Source of the DNA: Paraliobacillus ryukyuensis
GTDB lineage: Bacteria > Bacillota > Bacilli > Bacillales > Amphibacillaceae
Length of the DNA: 64,000 nucleotides
Assembly (NCBI RefSeq): GCF_003315295.1
Contig: NZ_QNRI01000002.1
Location: forward strand, 124,001-188,000
Direction of reading: 5' to 3'
Positions within the stretch are counted from its first letter, which is position 1; each line of letters starts with the position of its first letter. Shown here one piece after another: positions 25,879-34,939 of this stretch. The notes under the pieces were generated by a model that saw only the letters and a list, made by a program, of their open reading frames with translations, made no database searches and was not told where the DNA came from. Both the position numbers and the translations under genes were made by a program.

Positions 25879-26268
25879 ATGGTCACTTTGAAAAAAACAA
25901 CAGATCAACCCCATGAAATAACAAACAAAAAAGGTGTTACTACTGTTGCGGCTGCATCAGAAAGTGAAGTGGATGGGTATAGTCCGATTGACTACTTAAC
26001 GAGTGCTGTTAGTATTTGCATGGGCTTAACCTTAGATGCATTGATTAACCGTGATGGTTTACCAATTAAATCATATGAAATTAGCGTAGATGCAACCAAG
26101 GCGGAAGGAAGGCCATCTCGTTTAGAAAAATTAGATGTAGAGATTACCTTTGATAGAAAACTAGAAAAAGATGTGCAAGAAAAACTCATTAAATCAGCTA
26201 AACGTGGTTGTACGATTGGAAATACCATCGAACATGGTGCAGCTGTCAATGTAACCGTGAAAGAATAA
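25879..26268 (+). CDS. OsmC/Ohr family protein
   Basis: A 129-residue OsmC-fold protein with the two conserved cysteines, one in SICMGLTLDAL and one in KRGCTIGNTIEHG. OsmC-type proteins reduce organic hydroperoxides via this Cys pair, though YhfA-like members have unknown substrates. The start is ATG 25879, 8 nt after GGAGG; the in-frame TTG at 25864 overlaps that site. Single gene followed by a long hairpin at 26285-26319. Confidence 0.87.
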   Translation: MVTLKKTTDQPHEITNKKGVTTVAAASESEVDGYSPIDYLTSAVSICMGLTLDALINRDGLPIKSYEISVDATKAEGRPSRLEKLDVEITFDRKLEKDVQEKLIKSAKRGCTIGNTIEHGAAVNVTVKE

Positions 26269-26284
26269 GCGTGATTGGTGTTGC

Positions 26285-26319
26285 ATGAGGATGTTGCTTT
26301 TTAAAAGCAATGTCTTCAT
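26285..26319 (+). terminator. long hairpin after osmC-like gene
   Basis: Bases 26285-26301 and 26303-26319 pair over 17 positions with three G-T wobbles and essentially no loop. There is no downstream T-tract, so it may protect or process mRNA rather than terminate. Confidence 0.55.
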
Positions 26320-26358
26320 ACGACTTGTATATTTTAAGAAATGAGTGGGGAGGCTATT

Positions 26359-27294
26359 ATGAAATTTGTAACATACCGTCCGAAACAATTCGTATTACCA
26401 TACCGAACAGGTTTTATGTTGGACGAGCATGTCATTGATCTGCAAAGCGCGTACCAAAAACTATTAACACATACGGAGCAATATGACTTAGCCTATACTG
26501 TACATACATTATTACCATCCGATCCTGCATCTTTTTATGCATTAGGGAAAATAGCTTTTGACCGAGCGAAAGATGCTGTTGCGTTTGTAATGGAAGAACA
26601 AATAGAGGTCGAAAAGTGGTCTCCAGAAGATATTGTCTTAGGCCCACCGGTTGCTAATCCATCAAAAGTCATTTGTATTGGAACAAATTATAAAGATCAC
26701 GTTGCGGAAATGAAAACCAACATTCCAGAGTGTCCTGTCCTTTTCGCTAAATTTTCGAATGCTTTAATTGGCCCAGAAGAGCCAATCGAAAAGCCAGGCG
26801 CAACAGAGAAGTTAGATTATGAGGTTGAATTAGCAGTAGTAATAGGAAAAGAAGCAAAGGAAGTAGCAACAGAGCATGCATTGGATTACGTGGCAGGTTA
26901 CACGATTGGGAACGATGTCTCAGCGCGCGATTTACAAAAACGGACGCCACAGTGGCTACAAGGCAAGTCATTGGATCACAGCACACCAATTGGCCCATGG
27001 TTAGTTACGACTGATGACATACCAGATCCATCACAATTAGCACTTCAGTCAAAGGTAAATGGAAAAATACGCCAATCATCCAATACCAAGCATCTTATCT
27101 TTGATATCCCATATTTAATTAGCTTTATTTCAAACTTAATTACACTTTCACCAGGAGATGTTATTTTAACAGGAACGCCTGACGGGGTAGGATTTGCCCA
27201 AGAACCCCCCCAATTTCTTCAAAAAGGTGATATAGTCTCACTAGAAATAGAAGGAATAGGGAAGTTGGAGAACGAGGTAATGGAGAAAGAATAG
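26359..27294 (+). CDS. fumarylacetoacetate hydrolase (FAH) family protein
   Basis: A 311-residue FAH-fold enzyme. The C-terminal domain (residues 95-305) shows the metal-site blocks KLDYEVELAVVIGKEA, GYTIGNDVSARDLQ, and LTGTPDGVGF. Family members cleave or hydrate 2-oxo-acid derivatives (homoprotocatechuate, oxaloacetate decarboxylation). ATG 26359 follows GGGGAGG by 5 nt; the in-frame ATG at 26341 lies before that site. No aromatic-degradation genes are near, so a housekeeping oxaloacetate-decarboxylase-like or repair role is as likely as a pathway role. Confidence 0.88.
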   Translation: MKFVTYRPKQFVLPYRTGFMLDEHVIDLQSAYQKLLTHTEQYDLAYTVHTLLPSDPASFYALGKIAFDRAKDAVAFVMEEQIEVEKWSPEDIVLGPPVANPSKVICIGTNYKDHVAEMKTNIPECPVLFAKFSNALIGPEEPIEKPGATEKLDYEVELAVVIGKEAKEVATEHALDYVAGYTIGNDVSARDLQKRTPQWLQGKSLDHSTPIGPWLVTTDDIPDPSQLALQSKVNGKIRQSSNTKHLIFDIPYLISFISNLITLSPGDVILTGTPDGVGFAQEPPQFLQKGDIVSLEIEGIGKLENEVMEKE

Positions 27295-27438
27295 AAAAAG
27301 AGGTTAGTTACAAGCTCACCTTTTTGATTTATTAGAAGTTGCAACAAAAGTAAAAATTAGCAACAATGTACGAGAACATTTCTTTAGGAGAGATCTAACT
27401 GCAATTTTTAGCATATATCGAGTCAAACATTGACCTAG

Positions 27439-27468
27439 AAGATCATTTGCATAAAAAATGATCTTTTT
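27439..27468 (+). terminator. Rho-independent terminator
   Basis: AAGATCATTT and AAATGATCTT form a 10-bp stem followed by TTT. It lies about 145 nt after the FAH stop and just upstream of the arg promoter; the stretch between shows no gene. Confidence 0.7.
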
Positions 27469-27480
27469 ATTTCAATCCTA

Positions 27481-27509
27481 TTGTATAAAAATACATAATA
27501 AAGTATAAT
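27481..27509 (+). promoter_or_regulatory. argC promoter with ARG-box-like palindrome
   Basis: TTGTAT (27481-27486) and TATAAT (27504-27509) are 17 nt apart. TGTATAAAAATACA at 27482-27495 is a 14-bp inverted repeat over the -35 and resembles half of an ArgR/AhrC box, so arginine-dependent repression is likely. Confidence 0.65.
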
Positions 27510-27545
27510 AATTAACTAAAATAAGAACGGGTTAGGGGTGAATAA

Positions 27546-28586
27546 ATGACGAATGTAGCTATTATTGGAGGATCGGGTTATGGAGCTGCGGAATTAGTGA
27601 GACTTCTACATATACATCCGTATGCAAAACTAACAGCAATTATCTCCCATTCCAAACAGGGGACAGATTTTTCAACAGTTTATCCACATATGAACCAAAT
27701 TGCTGATCAGACGATGGAGCAATTAGATGTGAAGAAGTTAAGTGAAACGATTGATCTAGTATTTTTTGCAACGCCTTCAAACGTAAGTAAAACAATCATT
27801 CCGGACTTTTTAGCAAGCGGCATTACTTGTATCGATTTATCTGGAGATTTTCGTTTACACTCACCAGCAGTTTATCAACAATGGTACCAAGCAGAGGCAG
27901 CAGCAGAAGAATATCTTCATCAAGCAGTTTATGGTCTTAGTGAAATAAATGCAGCGAGTGTTCGTTCAGCTAAATTAATAGCAAATCCTGGTTGTTATCC
28001 AACAGCTGCTTTGTTGGGGTTGATTCCTGTAACAGAAAAGGAATTGATTGAGCCGAACAGCATTATTATTGATGGCAAAACAGGGGTTTCGGGGGCAGGA
28101 AGAAGTCTTTCACAGCATGTTCATTTTGCGGAAATGAATGAAAATGTCAAAGCCTATAAGCTCGGCTCTCATAAGCATATCCCAGAGATTGAGCAGGCTT
28201 TGCAAGAATATATAGCCGCGGATATACAACTTACATTCACGCCACATATTGTACCAATGACTAGAGGGATTATGGTTACTTGTTATGCGAAGTTAACAGA
28301 AAACATTACAACAGCACAGATAGAAACAATTTATCACACATTTTATCAACAACATCCATTCGTTCGTGTACGTGCTGATGGTGAAGTTCCCACCACAAAG
28401 GAAGTGTACGGTAGTAACTATTGTGATATTGCTATTCATGTTGATGAGCGAACCAATCGACTAACGATTATTTCAGTCATCGATAATTTAGTAAAAGGTG
28501 CAGCTGGTCAAGCGATCCAGAATATGAACATTAGTAACGGATGGGATCAGACAACAGGTTTACAGCACGCACCGATTTATCCATAA
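27546..28586 (+). CDS. argC: N-acetyl-gamma-glutamyl-phosphate reductase
   Basis: A 346-residue NADPH-dependent reductase of arginine biosynthesis, converting N-acetylglutamyl-phosphate to the semialdehyde. The nucleotide-binding start VAIIGGSGYGAAELVRLL and catalytic Cys150 in NPGCYPTA are intact. First gene of argCJBD; GGGGTGA precedes the ATG. Ends 14 nt before argJ. Confidence 0.96.
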   Translation: MTNVAIIGGSGYGAAELVRLLHIHPYAKLTAIISHSKQGTDFSTVYPHMNQIADQTMEQLDVKKLSETIDLVFFATPSNVSKTIIPDFLASGITCIDLSGDFRLHSPAVYQQWYQAEAAAEEYLHQAVYGLSEINAASVRSAKLIANPGCYPTAALLGLIPVTEKELIEPNSIIIDGKTGVSGAGRSLSQHVHFAEMNENVKAYKLGSHKHIPEIEQALQEYIAADIQLTFTPHIVPMTRGIMVTCYAKLTENITTAQIETIYHTFYQQHPFVRVRADGEVPTTKEVYGSNYCDIAIHVDERTNRLTIISVIDNLVKGAAGQAIQNMNISNGWDQTTGLQHAPIYP

Positions 28587-28600
28587 AGGAGGACGGCAAC

Positions 28601-29827
28601 ATGCAACACGTAGTAGAAGAAAAGATAAAGTTAGTGCCAAGGGGAAATATTACTTCACCAAAGGGATTCACGTCTGGTGGTCTTCATTGCGGAATTCGAA
28701 AGAAAAAGCAGGACTTGGGTTGGATCTATTCGGAAAAACCAGCTACAGCAGCAGGAGTGTATACGACAAACTTATTTCAGGCAGCACCACTTCAAGTAAC
28801 ACAAGAAAGTATAGCAACTGACAAATGTCTGCAAGGAGTGATTGTAAACAGTGGAATTGCAAATGCATGTACTGGCCAGCAAGGTTTAGCAGATGCATAT
28901 GAAATGCGCCAATTATTTGCAGCAAAAATGCAAATTCCGCCCGAATATGCAGCGGTCGCTTCTACTGGTTTGATTGGAGAGCTACTTCCTATGGATAAGG
29001 TTCGCTCTGGCATCGCGCAGATAGACAAAGAACATGAGGCACAAGCTAACAAGTTTGAACGTGCTATTCTCACTACAGATACAAAAGAAAAAAGTGTTGC
29101 GGTTACCTTTGAGATTGATGGACAAAACGTAACGATTGGTGGAGCATCGAAAGGTTCTGGAATGATCCATCCTAATATGGCCACTATGCTTGGATTTATT
29201 ACAACGGATGCAACTATCGATCAACATGCGCTTCAACAAGCACTGAAGCAAAACACAAATCGATCATTTAATATGATCACGGTAGATGGGGATACAAGTA
29301 CCAATGATATGGTGTTAGTGTTAGCAAATGGTATGGCGGAGAATCGAGTACTTACGGAAGAACATACCCAGTGGAATGTTTTCTTACAAGGGCTATATAT
29401 CGTTTGCGAAATGCTAGCAAAAGAAATTGCAAGAGATGGGGAAGGAGCTAGTAAATTGGTTGAAGTAAATGTAACAGGAGCACAAACGGACGAAGCGGCT
29501 CAAGCCATAAGTAAAGCGATTATTTCTTCCAATTTAGTCAAGACAGCGATCCATGGAGCGGATGCTAATTGGGGACGGGTTATTACGGCAATTGGTTATA
29601 GTAGGCAGACGTTAGATCCAAATCAAGTATACCTCTCGTTAGGTGCTGTCGATGTGGTTAAAGATGGCATGCCAATTGCTTTTGATGAACAAGCAGCAAA
29701 AGAACAGTTAGTGCAAGATACAGTGAAAATTATTGCTACGGTAGGGGATGGAGAAGGAAAAGCAACAGCTTGGGGCTGTGACCTTTCCTACGAATATGTC
29801 AGAATAAATGCTTCGTATCGAACATGA
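28601..29827 (+). CDS. argJ: bifunctional ornithine acetyltransferase / N-acetylglutamate synthase
   Basis: A 408-residue ArgJ. The precursor cuts itself before Thr195 in MIHPNMATML to give two subunits. It recycles the acetyl group from acetylornithine to glutamate, and bifunctional forms also use acetyl-CoA. ATG 28601 is chosen because AAAGGAGG lies 7 nt upstream; an upstream in-frame ATG at 28541 is inside argC and has no ribosome binding site. Its presence explains the absence of argE and argA here. Confidence 0.96.
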   Translation: MQHVVEEKIKLVPRGNITSPKGFTSGGLHCGIRKKKQDLGWIYSEKPATAAGVYTTNLFQAAPLQVTQESIATDKCLQGVIVNSGIANACTGQQGLADAYEMRQLFAAKMQIPPEYAAVASTGLIGELLPMDKVRSGIAQIDKEHEAQANKFERAILTTDTKEKSVAVTFEIDGQNVTIGGASKGSGMIHPNMATMLGFITTDATIDQHALQQALKQNTNRSFNMITVDGDTSTNDMVLVLANGMAENRVLTEEHTQWNVFLQGLYIVCEMLAKEIARDGEGASKLVEVNVTGAQTDEAAQAISKAIISSNLVKTAIHGADANWGRVITAIGYSRQTLDPNQVYLSLGAVDVVKDGMPIAFDEQAAKEQLVQDTVKIIATVGDGEGKATAWGCDLSYEYVRINASYRT

Positions 29828-29838
29828 GGAGGAGGGAA

Positions 29839-30642
29839 ATGGACTATATCGTCATTAAATGTGGTGGCAGTATTATCGATCAGCTGTCTCCTGATTTTTA
29901 TAAAAATGTCATTGAATTACAAAAACAGAAGCAGGTTCAACCGATTATTGTTCATGGGGGAGGACCAATGATTTCAACCCGTTTAAAACAAATGAATGTT
30001 GCTACGACATTTGTCGATGGGTTGCGTGTAACAACAAAGGAAGTGCTTGATGTGGTTGAAATGGTACTGAGTGGATCGGTAAACAAACAGATGGTGCGAG
30101 CTTTACTTCAACAAGGAGGGCAAGCGATGGGCTTAAGTGGTATTGATGGCTATTTACTTCACGCTAAACCTATAACAGACATCAATAAATATGGGTTTGT
30201 TGGAGAAGTTGAGCATGTTAATGTCACTTTCTTAAAAAATATTATTGCGCATGATTACATTCCGATCATTTCACCGATAGCCATCGGTGAACAAAATCAA
30301 CGGTACAATATTAATGCTGACCTAGCTGCTGCGGCAATTGCACAAGCATTGCATGCAAATTTGTGTTTTATCAGTGACATTCCAGGTATCCTTGTCGATA
30401 AAAATGGACAAAAGCACCCCTTGCACGAGACTACGAAGAAACAAATCGAATCGTTAATTGCGTCCAATATAATTTATGGGGGTATGATTCCTAAGGTCCA
30501 AGCAGCATTAACTGCTTTAGAACAAGGTGCACCATGCGTAGCGATACTTGATGGGATGAAAACAAACAGTTTAACCGATTTTATTGCTGGCAAACAAGTC
30601 GGAACGAGCATTCAATTAGAGGAGGTTTCTCATGTCTATTAA
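29839..30642 (+). CDS. argB: acetylglutamate kinase
   Basis: A 267-residue amino-acid kinase-fold enzyme: N-terminal IVIKCGGSIIDQL, substrate loop IIVHGGGPMIST, and C-terminal MIPKVQAALTAL. It phosphorylates N-acetylglutamate. No long N-terminal helix typical of arginine-inhibited hexameric forms is visible. ATG 29839 follows GAGGAGGAGGG; an in-frame ATG at 29824 overlaps the argJ end. Overlaps argD by 11 nt. Confidence 0.95.
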   Translation: MDYIVIKCGGSIIDQLSPDFYKNVIELQKQKQVQPIIVHGGGPMISTRLKQMNVATTFVDGLRVTTKEVLDVVEMVLSGSVNKQMVRALLQQGGQAMGLSGIDGYLLHAKPITDINKYGFVGEVEHVNVTFLKNIIAHDYIPIISPIAIGEQNQRYNINADLAAAAIAQALHANLCFISDIPGILVDKNGQKHPLHETTKKQIESLIASNIIYGGMIPKVQAALTALEQGAPCVAILDGMKTNSLTDFIAGKQVGTSIQLEEVSHVY

Positions 30643-31825
30643 ACTCAAGCAGCAAGCTAGTAATGTGATGGCAACCTATAACCGTTTTCCGATCACCTTG
30701 ACAAAAGGAAAAGGAAGCTATGTTTGGGATGAAGTAGATCAATCTTATTTAGATTACACGTCAGGAATCGCTACCTGTAACCTAGGTCATGTTCCTAACA
30801 TGGTAAAAAAAGCGATGCAACAGCAATTAGACCGATTATGGCATTGTTCCAACCTGTATACAATCCCTTCCCAGGAAGCTCTAGCAAATGAACTAGTTCA
30901 GCACACAGTGTTTGATCAAGTTTTCTTTTGTAATAGTGGAGCAGAAGCAAATGAAGCGGCAATAAAACTAGCAAGAAGATACGCACAAACAGTTAAACAA
31001 TCCAATCAGTATGAAATAGTTACCTTTAAGCAATCTTTTCATGGTCGGACACTAGCTACATTAGCCGCGACAGCACAAGAAAAAATTCAGACAGGTTTTA
31101 ACCCATTGATGCCGGGTTTTCGCTATCTACCTTATAATGATAAAGATGCGTTAACGGATCTCATTCGTCCAGAAACGTGTGCGGTGATGCTTGAGCTTGT
31201 ACAAGGTGAAGGGGGCGTTATTTCAGCTGATCCATCATGGGTGCAACAACTGGTACAACAATGCAAAGAGAATGAGGTATTAGTCCTCATTGATGAAATT
31301 CAAACTGGTATAGGGCGTACTGGTCCGCTGTTTGCTTATCAAGATTATGGATTTGAACCGGATGTCGTCAGTGTAGCCAAAGGTCTAGGATCTGGCTTTC
31401 CAATTGGAGCGATTTTAGCGAAAGATGATGTCGCGCAAGCTTTTCAAGCTGGGTCACATGGGAGCACGTTTGGTGGTAACCCTTTAGCGACAACTGCAGG
31501 ATTAGCTACCCTTCAAATGATTACTGATTCAAACTTTTTACAAGCATCCACAGAAAAAATGAGTTACTTCTGGTCAGGTTTAAAGCAATTAGAAGATAAG
31601 TATCGTTCGATAAAGTTAGTAAAAGGAAAAGGATTCTTGATTGGGATAGAGGTTGAAGAAAAAGCCATAGATTATGTTACGAAAGCAAGAGAAGACTATC
31701 ACTTGTTACTGTTAGTAGCTGGGCCACATGTCTTACGAATATTACCACCACTAACCACAACGCAAGCAGAAATAGATACAGCACTAACAAAATTGGATAG
31801 CTTATTTTTATCGCAATCAAGTTGA
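30632..31825 (+). CDS. argD: acetylornithine aminotransferase
   Basis: A 397-residue class III PLP aminotransferase; Schiff-base Lys250 lies in SVAKGLGSGFPIGA and the cofactor Asp in LVLIDEIQTG. It converts N-acetylglutamate semialdehyde to acetylornithine. GAGGAGG lies within the end of argB, and the genes overlap. Last gene of the operon; argF and carAB are not in the window. Its TGA stop codon lies within the -35 of the queF promoter, and there is no separate terminator. Confidence 0.95.
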   Translation: MSIKLKQQASNVMATYNRFPITLTKGKGSYVWDEVDQSYLDYTSGIATCNLGHVPNMVKKAMQQQLDRLWHCSNLYTIPSQEALANELVQHTVFDQVFFCNSGAEANEAAIKLARRYAQTVKQSNQYEIVTFKQSFHGRTLATLAATAQEKIQTGFNPLMPGFRYLPYNDKDALTDLIRPETCAVMLELVQGEGGVISADPSWVQQLVQQCKENEVLVLIDEIQTGIGRTGPLFAYQDYGFEPDVVSVAKGLGSGFPIGAILAKDDVAQAFQAGSHGSTFGGNPLATTAGLATLQMITDSNFLQASTEKMSYFWSGLKQLEDKYRSIKLVKGKGFLIGIEVEEKAIDYVTKAREDYHLLLLVAGPHVLRILPPLTTTQAEIDTALTKLDSLFLSQSS

Positions 31826-31850
31826 CATCTATAGCTAGTATCTATATAAT
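31822..31850 (+). promoter_or_regulatory. consensus sigma-A promoter for queF, overlapping the argD stop
   Basis: TTGACA (31822-31827) and TATAAT (31845-31850) match consensus exactly with a 17-nt spacer. The TGA within the -35 is the argD stop codon. Confidence 0.85.
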
Positions 31851-31888
31851 AATGCAAGTAAATGGATACGATTCCGTTACGAAACGGG

Positions 31889-31926
31889 AGAGGTTCTTAG
31901 CAGTAACCCTCTATAAAAAACTAAGG
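31889..31926 (+). ncRNA. preQ1-I riboswitch aptamer
   Basis: The sequence has the class I preQ1 layout: AGAGG and CCTCT form P1, the loop carries TTCTTAGCAGTAAC, and the A-rich tail TATAAAAAA leads to CTAAGG, whose bases enter the P2 pseudoknot. The pattern is close to the aptamer upstream of the B. subtilis queuosine genes. It precedes queF, matching its known targets. Confidence 0.93.
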
Positions 31927-31941
31927 ACATATGACGTGATC

Positions 31942-31971
31942 AAGCCATATCCTTAGGAATGGCTTTTTTTT
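31942..31971 (+). terminator. riboswitch-controlled terminator
   Basis: AAGCCAT, a bulged A and TCC pair with GGA and ATGGCTT around TTA, followed by T8. CCTTAG (31951-31956) can instead pair with CTAAGG (31921-31926) of the aptamer, with CATAT pairing ATATG, as an antiterminator. PreQ1 binding would hold CTAAGG, free the terminator and switch expression off. Confidence 0.88.
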
Positions 31972-32010
31972 ATGCACAAATTGAAATAGAGAGAAGAGGA
32001 GGTAATTCAC

Positions 32011-32508
32011 ATGGCAGGTAGAAGAGATGATGAATTACAAGATGTTTCCTTATTAGGTAGTCAAGGAACGGAATATCGTTTTGATTATACACCTGAAGTG
32101 CTTGAGACATTTGATAATAAGCATCCAAGCAGAGATTACTTTGTAAAATTTAATTGTCCTGAGTTTACGACGCTATGTCCTAAGACGCGTCAACCAGACT
32201 TTGGTACCGTGTATATTAGTTATATCCCTGACGTCAAAATGGTGGAAAGTAAATCATTGAAGCTCTATTTATTTAGCTTTCGTAACCATGGCGACTTTCA
32301 TGAAGATAGCATGAATATTATTATGAATGACCTAATTGAATTAATGGACCCGTGTTACATTGAAGTATGGGGAAAATTCACACCAAGAGGTGGAATTTCC
32401 ATTGATCCGTATTGCAACTATGGGAAACCAGGAACCAAATATGAACAAATGGCAGATCACCGCTTAATGAATCACGATATGTACCCAGAAAAAATCGACA
32501 ATCGCTAA
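32011..32508 (+). CDS. queF: NADPH-dependent 7-cyano-7-deazaguanine reductase
   Basis: A 165-residue QueF of the short unimodular type. Catalytic Cys56 sits in [13 protein letters not shown], and the [13 protein letters not shown] block includes the His and Glu that bind substrate, with QueF motif residues following. It reduces preQ0 to preQ1 for queuosine in tRNA. GAGGAGG precedes the ATG. Under the preQ1 riboswitch and followed by a precursor transporter gene; queCDE are not nearby, which fits partial reliance on salvage. Confidence 0.96.
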   Translation: MAGRRDDELQDVSLLGSQGTEYRFDYTPEVLETFDNKHPSRDYFVKFNCPEFTTLCPKTRQPDFGTVYISYIPDVKMVESKSLKLYLFSFRNHGDFHEDSMNIIMNDLIELMDPCYIEVWGKFTPRGGISIDPYCNYGKPGTKYEQMADHRLMNHDMYPEKIDNR

Positions 32509-32564
32509 TAGAGGGTTAGCGCGAAAGAATCTCCTTTTTATTTTAACCAAAAGGAGAAATGCAG

Positions 32565-33209
32565 ATGTTTGTTTATTTAAATGCACTATTTGTAGGGTTA
32601 TTGATCTTATCAAATATTATTTCGGTAAAATTGTTTAGTATTGGTGAATTTATTATCTTACCAGCGGCAGCAATTGTATATGTAATTACGTATTTAATTA
32701 CAGATGTTGTTGGTGAAGTTTATGGTAAAGACGCAGCAATGAAAATTGTTCGAGCAGGTTTCTTTACACAAATCGTAGCATTGGTATTTGTGTTTGCAGC
32801 GATCCATTTACCGGCAGCAGCATCATTTGGTATGCAGGCTGAATTTGAAATGATTATGGGAGGAAGCTTCCGTGTTATGCTTGCGAGCTTACTTGCTTAT
32901 CTAGTTAGTCAGCACATTGACGTTGCGATTTTTCATAAGTTGAAAAAACAACATGGGGAGAAAAAATTATGGTTGCGTAATAATTTATCTACCATATCCA
33001 GTCAGTTATTGGATACTGTTATTTTTATTGTAGTGGCCTTTGTTGGAACAGTACCAACTGCCATATTAATCAGCATGATCATTACCCAATATTTATTTAA
33101 AGCAGTAGTCGCAATCGTCGACACGCCGGTAACCTATTTGCTTGTTCGCTTGGCAAAAAAAGAACAAGCAAAAGCGAAGACAAATACTGCTACAGTTCAA
33201 GCAGGCTAA
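32565..33209 (+). CDS. queuosine precursor transporter (YhhQ family)
   Basis: A 214-residue membrane protein with six to seven helices and the VUT/YhhQ blocks FIILPAAAIVYVITYLITDV and the C-terminal TQYLFKAVVAIVDTPVTYL. Family members take up preQ0/preQ1. ATG 32565 is preferred, 8 nt after AAGGAG; the ATG at 32559 is only 2 nt from it. Shares the riboswitch-controlled transcript with queF and ends at a hairpin terminator. Confidence 0.92.
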   Translation: MFVYLNALFVGLLILSNIISVKLFSIGEFIILPAAAIVYVITYLITDVVGEVYGKDAAMKIVRAGFFTQIVALVFVFAAIHLPAAASFGMQAEFEMIMGGSFRVMLASLLAYLVSQHIDVAIFHKLKKQHGEKKLWLRNNLSTISSQLLDTVIFIVVAFVGTVPTAILISMIITQYLFKAVVAIVDTPVTYLLVRLAKKEQAKAKTNTATVQAG

Positions 33210-33226
33210 GTCAGCTTATTATATAG

Positions 33227-33268
33227 CACAAAGAGGTTTGAGGTTATTTTTCCTCAAGCTTTTTTGTG
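33227..33268 (+). terminator. Rho-independent terminator
   Basis: CACAAAGAGGTTTGAGG pairs imperfectly with CCTCAAGC and a T-rich arm ending TTTTTTGTG. Confidence 0.75.
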
Positions 33269-33482
33269 TTAAACAATGAAATACAGACTATAGTTGAAGG
33301 TCTATTCTTGAAACAAACAGTTTAATTCACATAATGTACATAATTAAGTGACCTATGAAACAAAGAAAATGCATTTTGTTACAAAACTAATGTAATGTTT
33401 GATAAAGTGAGAATAAGGAGCAAGTATTTAACATTTTTAAAAACAAAACATATAGCTACGCGGTTTGAAGGAGGAAGTAAAC

Positions 33483-34481
33483 ATGGTAGAAACATTTCGA
33501 GCTTATCAATTAATAAAAGAAAACGATCAGGTAAAAGGTGAAGTAAGAGAATTAACAGAGGATGATTTACCTGAAGGAGAACTGCTGATAAGAGTACATT
33601 ATTCTAGTATTAATTACAAAGATGCAATGGCCAATATGCAGGATAGTCCGATCGTTAAAGAATATCCTTTTGTTCCTGGTATTGATTTAGCAGGTGAAGT
33701 CGTCGAATCTTCGGATGATCAGTTCCAAAAAGGGGATAAGGTAATTGCAACTAGCTATGAAATTGGGGTCTCACATGATGGAGGTTACAGTGAGTATGCC
33801 CGGGTATCATCTGATTTAGTGATTCCACTCCCAACCAATTTATCCTTAAAAGAAGCGATGTTATATGGTACAGCAGGATTAACCGCAGCTTTATCTGTTA
33901 ATCGATTAGAAAAAAACGGATTAACGCCAGACGAAGGGAAAGTGTTGGTTACAGGTGCAACAGGCGGTGTTGGTAGTTTTGCCATAGCGATGCTTGCGAA
34001 AAAAGGCTATCATGTTGTTGCAAGTTCTGGAAAAGCAGAAGCTGTCGACTTTTTAAAAGCAATTGGTGCGAAAGAAGTCATTGGTAGAGAAGATGTACAA
34101 GATGAAAAAATCCGTCCAGTAAGCAAACAACAATGGGCTGCAGCGGTAGATCCAGTAGGAGGTAAAACATTAGCTTCGATTCTAAGTAAATTAGAATATA
34201 ATGGAGCCGTAGCTGTTAGCGGTTTGACAGGAGGCGTGCAGGTGCCAACTTCGGTATATCCATTTATTTTACGAGGAGTTAGCCTACTTGGGGTAGATTC
34301 TGTTTATACCCCAATGCAAGCTAGAAAAGAAGCATGGGAACGAGCTGCTTCGGATTTAAAACCTAACGAGCAAGTGATGGAAACGATTTTAAATAAAGAA
34401 GTTGGCTTAGATGATTTATCTGAAGTTCTTCCAACATTATTGGAAGGAAAATCCTTAGGGCGTATTATTGTTCGTTTATAA
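33483..34481 (+). CDS. YhdH/YhfP family quinone oxidoreductase (MDR, zinc-free)
   Basis: A 332-residue medium-chain reductase without zinc ligands. It shows INYKDAMAN near the N-terminus, the coenzyme loop VLVTGATGGVGSFAIAML and the C-terminal LGRIIVRL, all typical of YhdH/AcuI acryloyl-CoA reductases. Electrons from NADPH would reduce an activated double bond. AAGGAGG supports ATG 33483; the TTG at 33465 overlaps that site. Monocistronic, with a strong terminator. Confidence 0.9.
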   Translation: MVETFRAYQLIKENDQVKGEVRELTEDDLPEGELLIRVHYSSINYKDAMANMQDSPIVKEYPFVPGIDLAGEVVESSDDQFQKGDKVIATSYEIGVSHDGGYSEYARVSSDLVIPLPTNLSLKEAMLYGTAGLTAALSVNRLEKNGLTPDEGKVLVTGATGGVGSFAIAMLAKKGYHVVASSGKAEAVDFLKAIGAKEVIGREDVQDEKIRPVSKQQWAAAVDPVGGKTLASILSKLEYNGAVAVSGLTGGVQVPTSVYPFILRGVSLLGVDSVYTPMQARKEAWERAASDLKPNEQVMETILNKEVGLDDLSEVLPTLLEGKSLGRIIVRL

Positions 34482-34544
34482 TATATCCAAGGCAATATAA
34501 CTGTGTATCGATCGACTTTAGTGCAAAAATCATAGTGAATATGT

Positions 34545-34592
34545 GAGCGAATCCCAAATGTTTAAGTATCATTTGGGGTTCGCTCTTTTTTT
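34545..34592 (+). terminator. Rho-independent terminator
   Basis: GAGCGAATCCCAAATG and CATTTGGGGTTCGCTC form a 16-bp stem with one G-T pair, followed by seven T residues. Confidence 0.92.
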
Positions 34593-34939
34593 ATTTCTAT
34601 AGCTAGGATATGAAAGTGTTAAAAGGAAACAGCAACATGGAATTTTATGGTATTAAAGGTTAGCGTATACTGCTGACTTATGTTCTACCTTTTTTACCAA
34701 ACGTTAGTTTATGTCAACAAGTGCCTTGTCAAGGTTAGGTTTGCTTACTACGCTGATTTTTTGCTTATTGTAGTAAAATTCTCACATCAGTTCGTTCTAA
34801 TCAAGGTAAAGGCGTAATTTGTATAACAAATTTTGTAAAGCACATCGTTGTACATATACGACTACAAAAACTGGGATGAAAACGAATACAAAAGCTGATA
34901 TGACGGTGTTAAAATCAAAATATAGAGAGGTGATCAACG
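34593..34939 (+). other. intergenic leader of the pentitol PTS operon
   Basis: No gene is visible in these 347 nt. Contents: a 7-bp inverted repeat TTACTAC/GTAGTAA (34745-34751 and 34770-34776), AT-rich promoter-like sequence, a cre site at 34878-34891 and the AGAGAGGTGATC ribosome binding site of the next gene. The exact promoter could not be fixed. Confidence 0.5.
34878..34891 (+). promoter_or_regulatory. cre site upstream of the pentitol PTS operon
   Basis: TGAAAACGAATACA fits the degenerate CcpA consensus WTGNAANCGNWNNCW. It lies 49 nt before the regulator gene, so the regulator and operon may be glucose-repressed. Confidence 0.6.

Noticed and set aside
28541-28600. Longer argJ start inside argC
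   Set aside because: AAAGGAGG directly precedes ATG 28601, and the extra 20 residues do not belong to ArgJ.
34593-34877. RNA antiterminator (RAT) or riboswitch before the pentitol PTS regulator
   Set aside because: Only a short TTACTAC/GTAGTAA repeat is seen with no terminator overlap, so no ribonucleic antiterminator could be supported.
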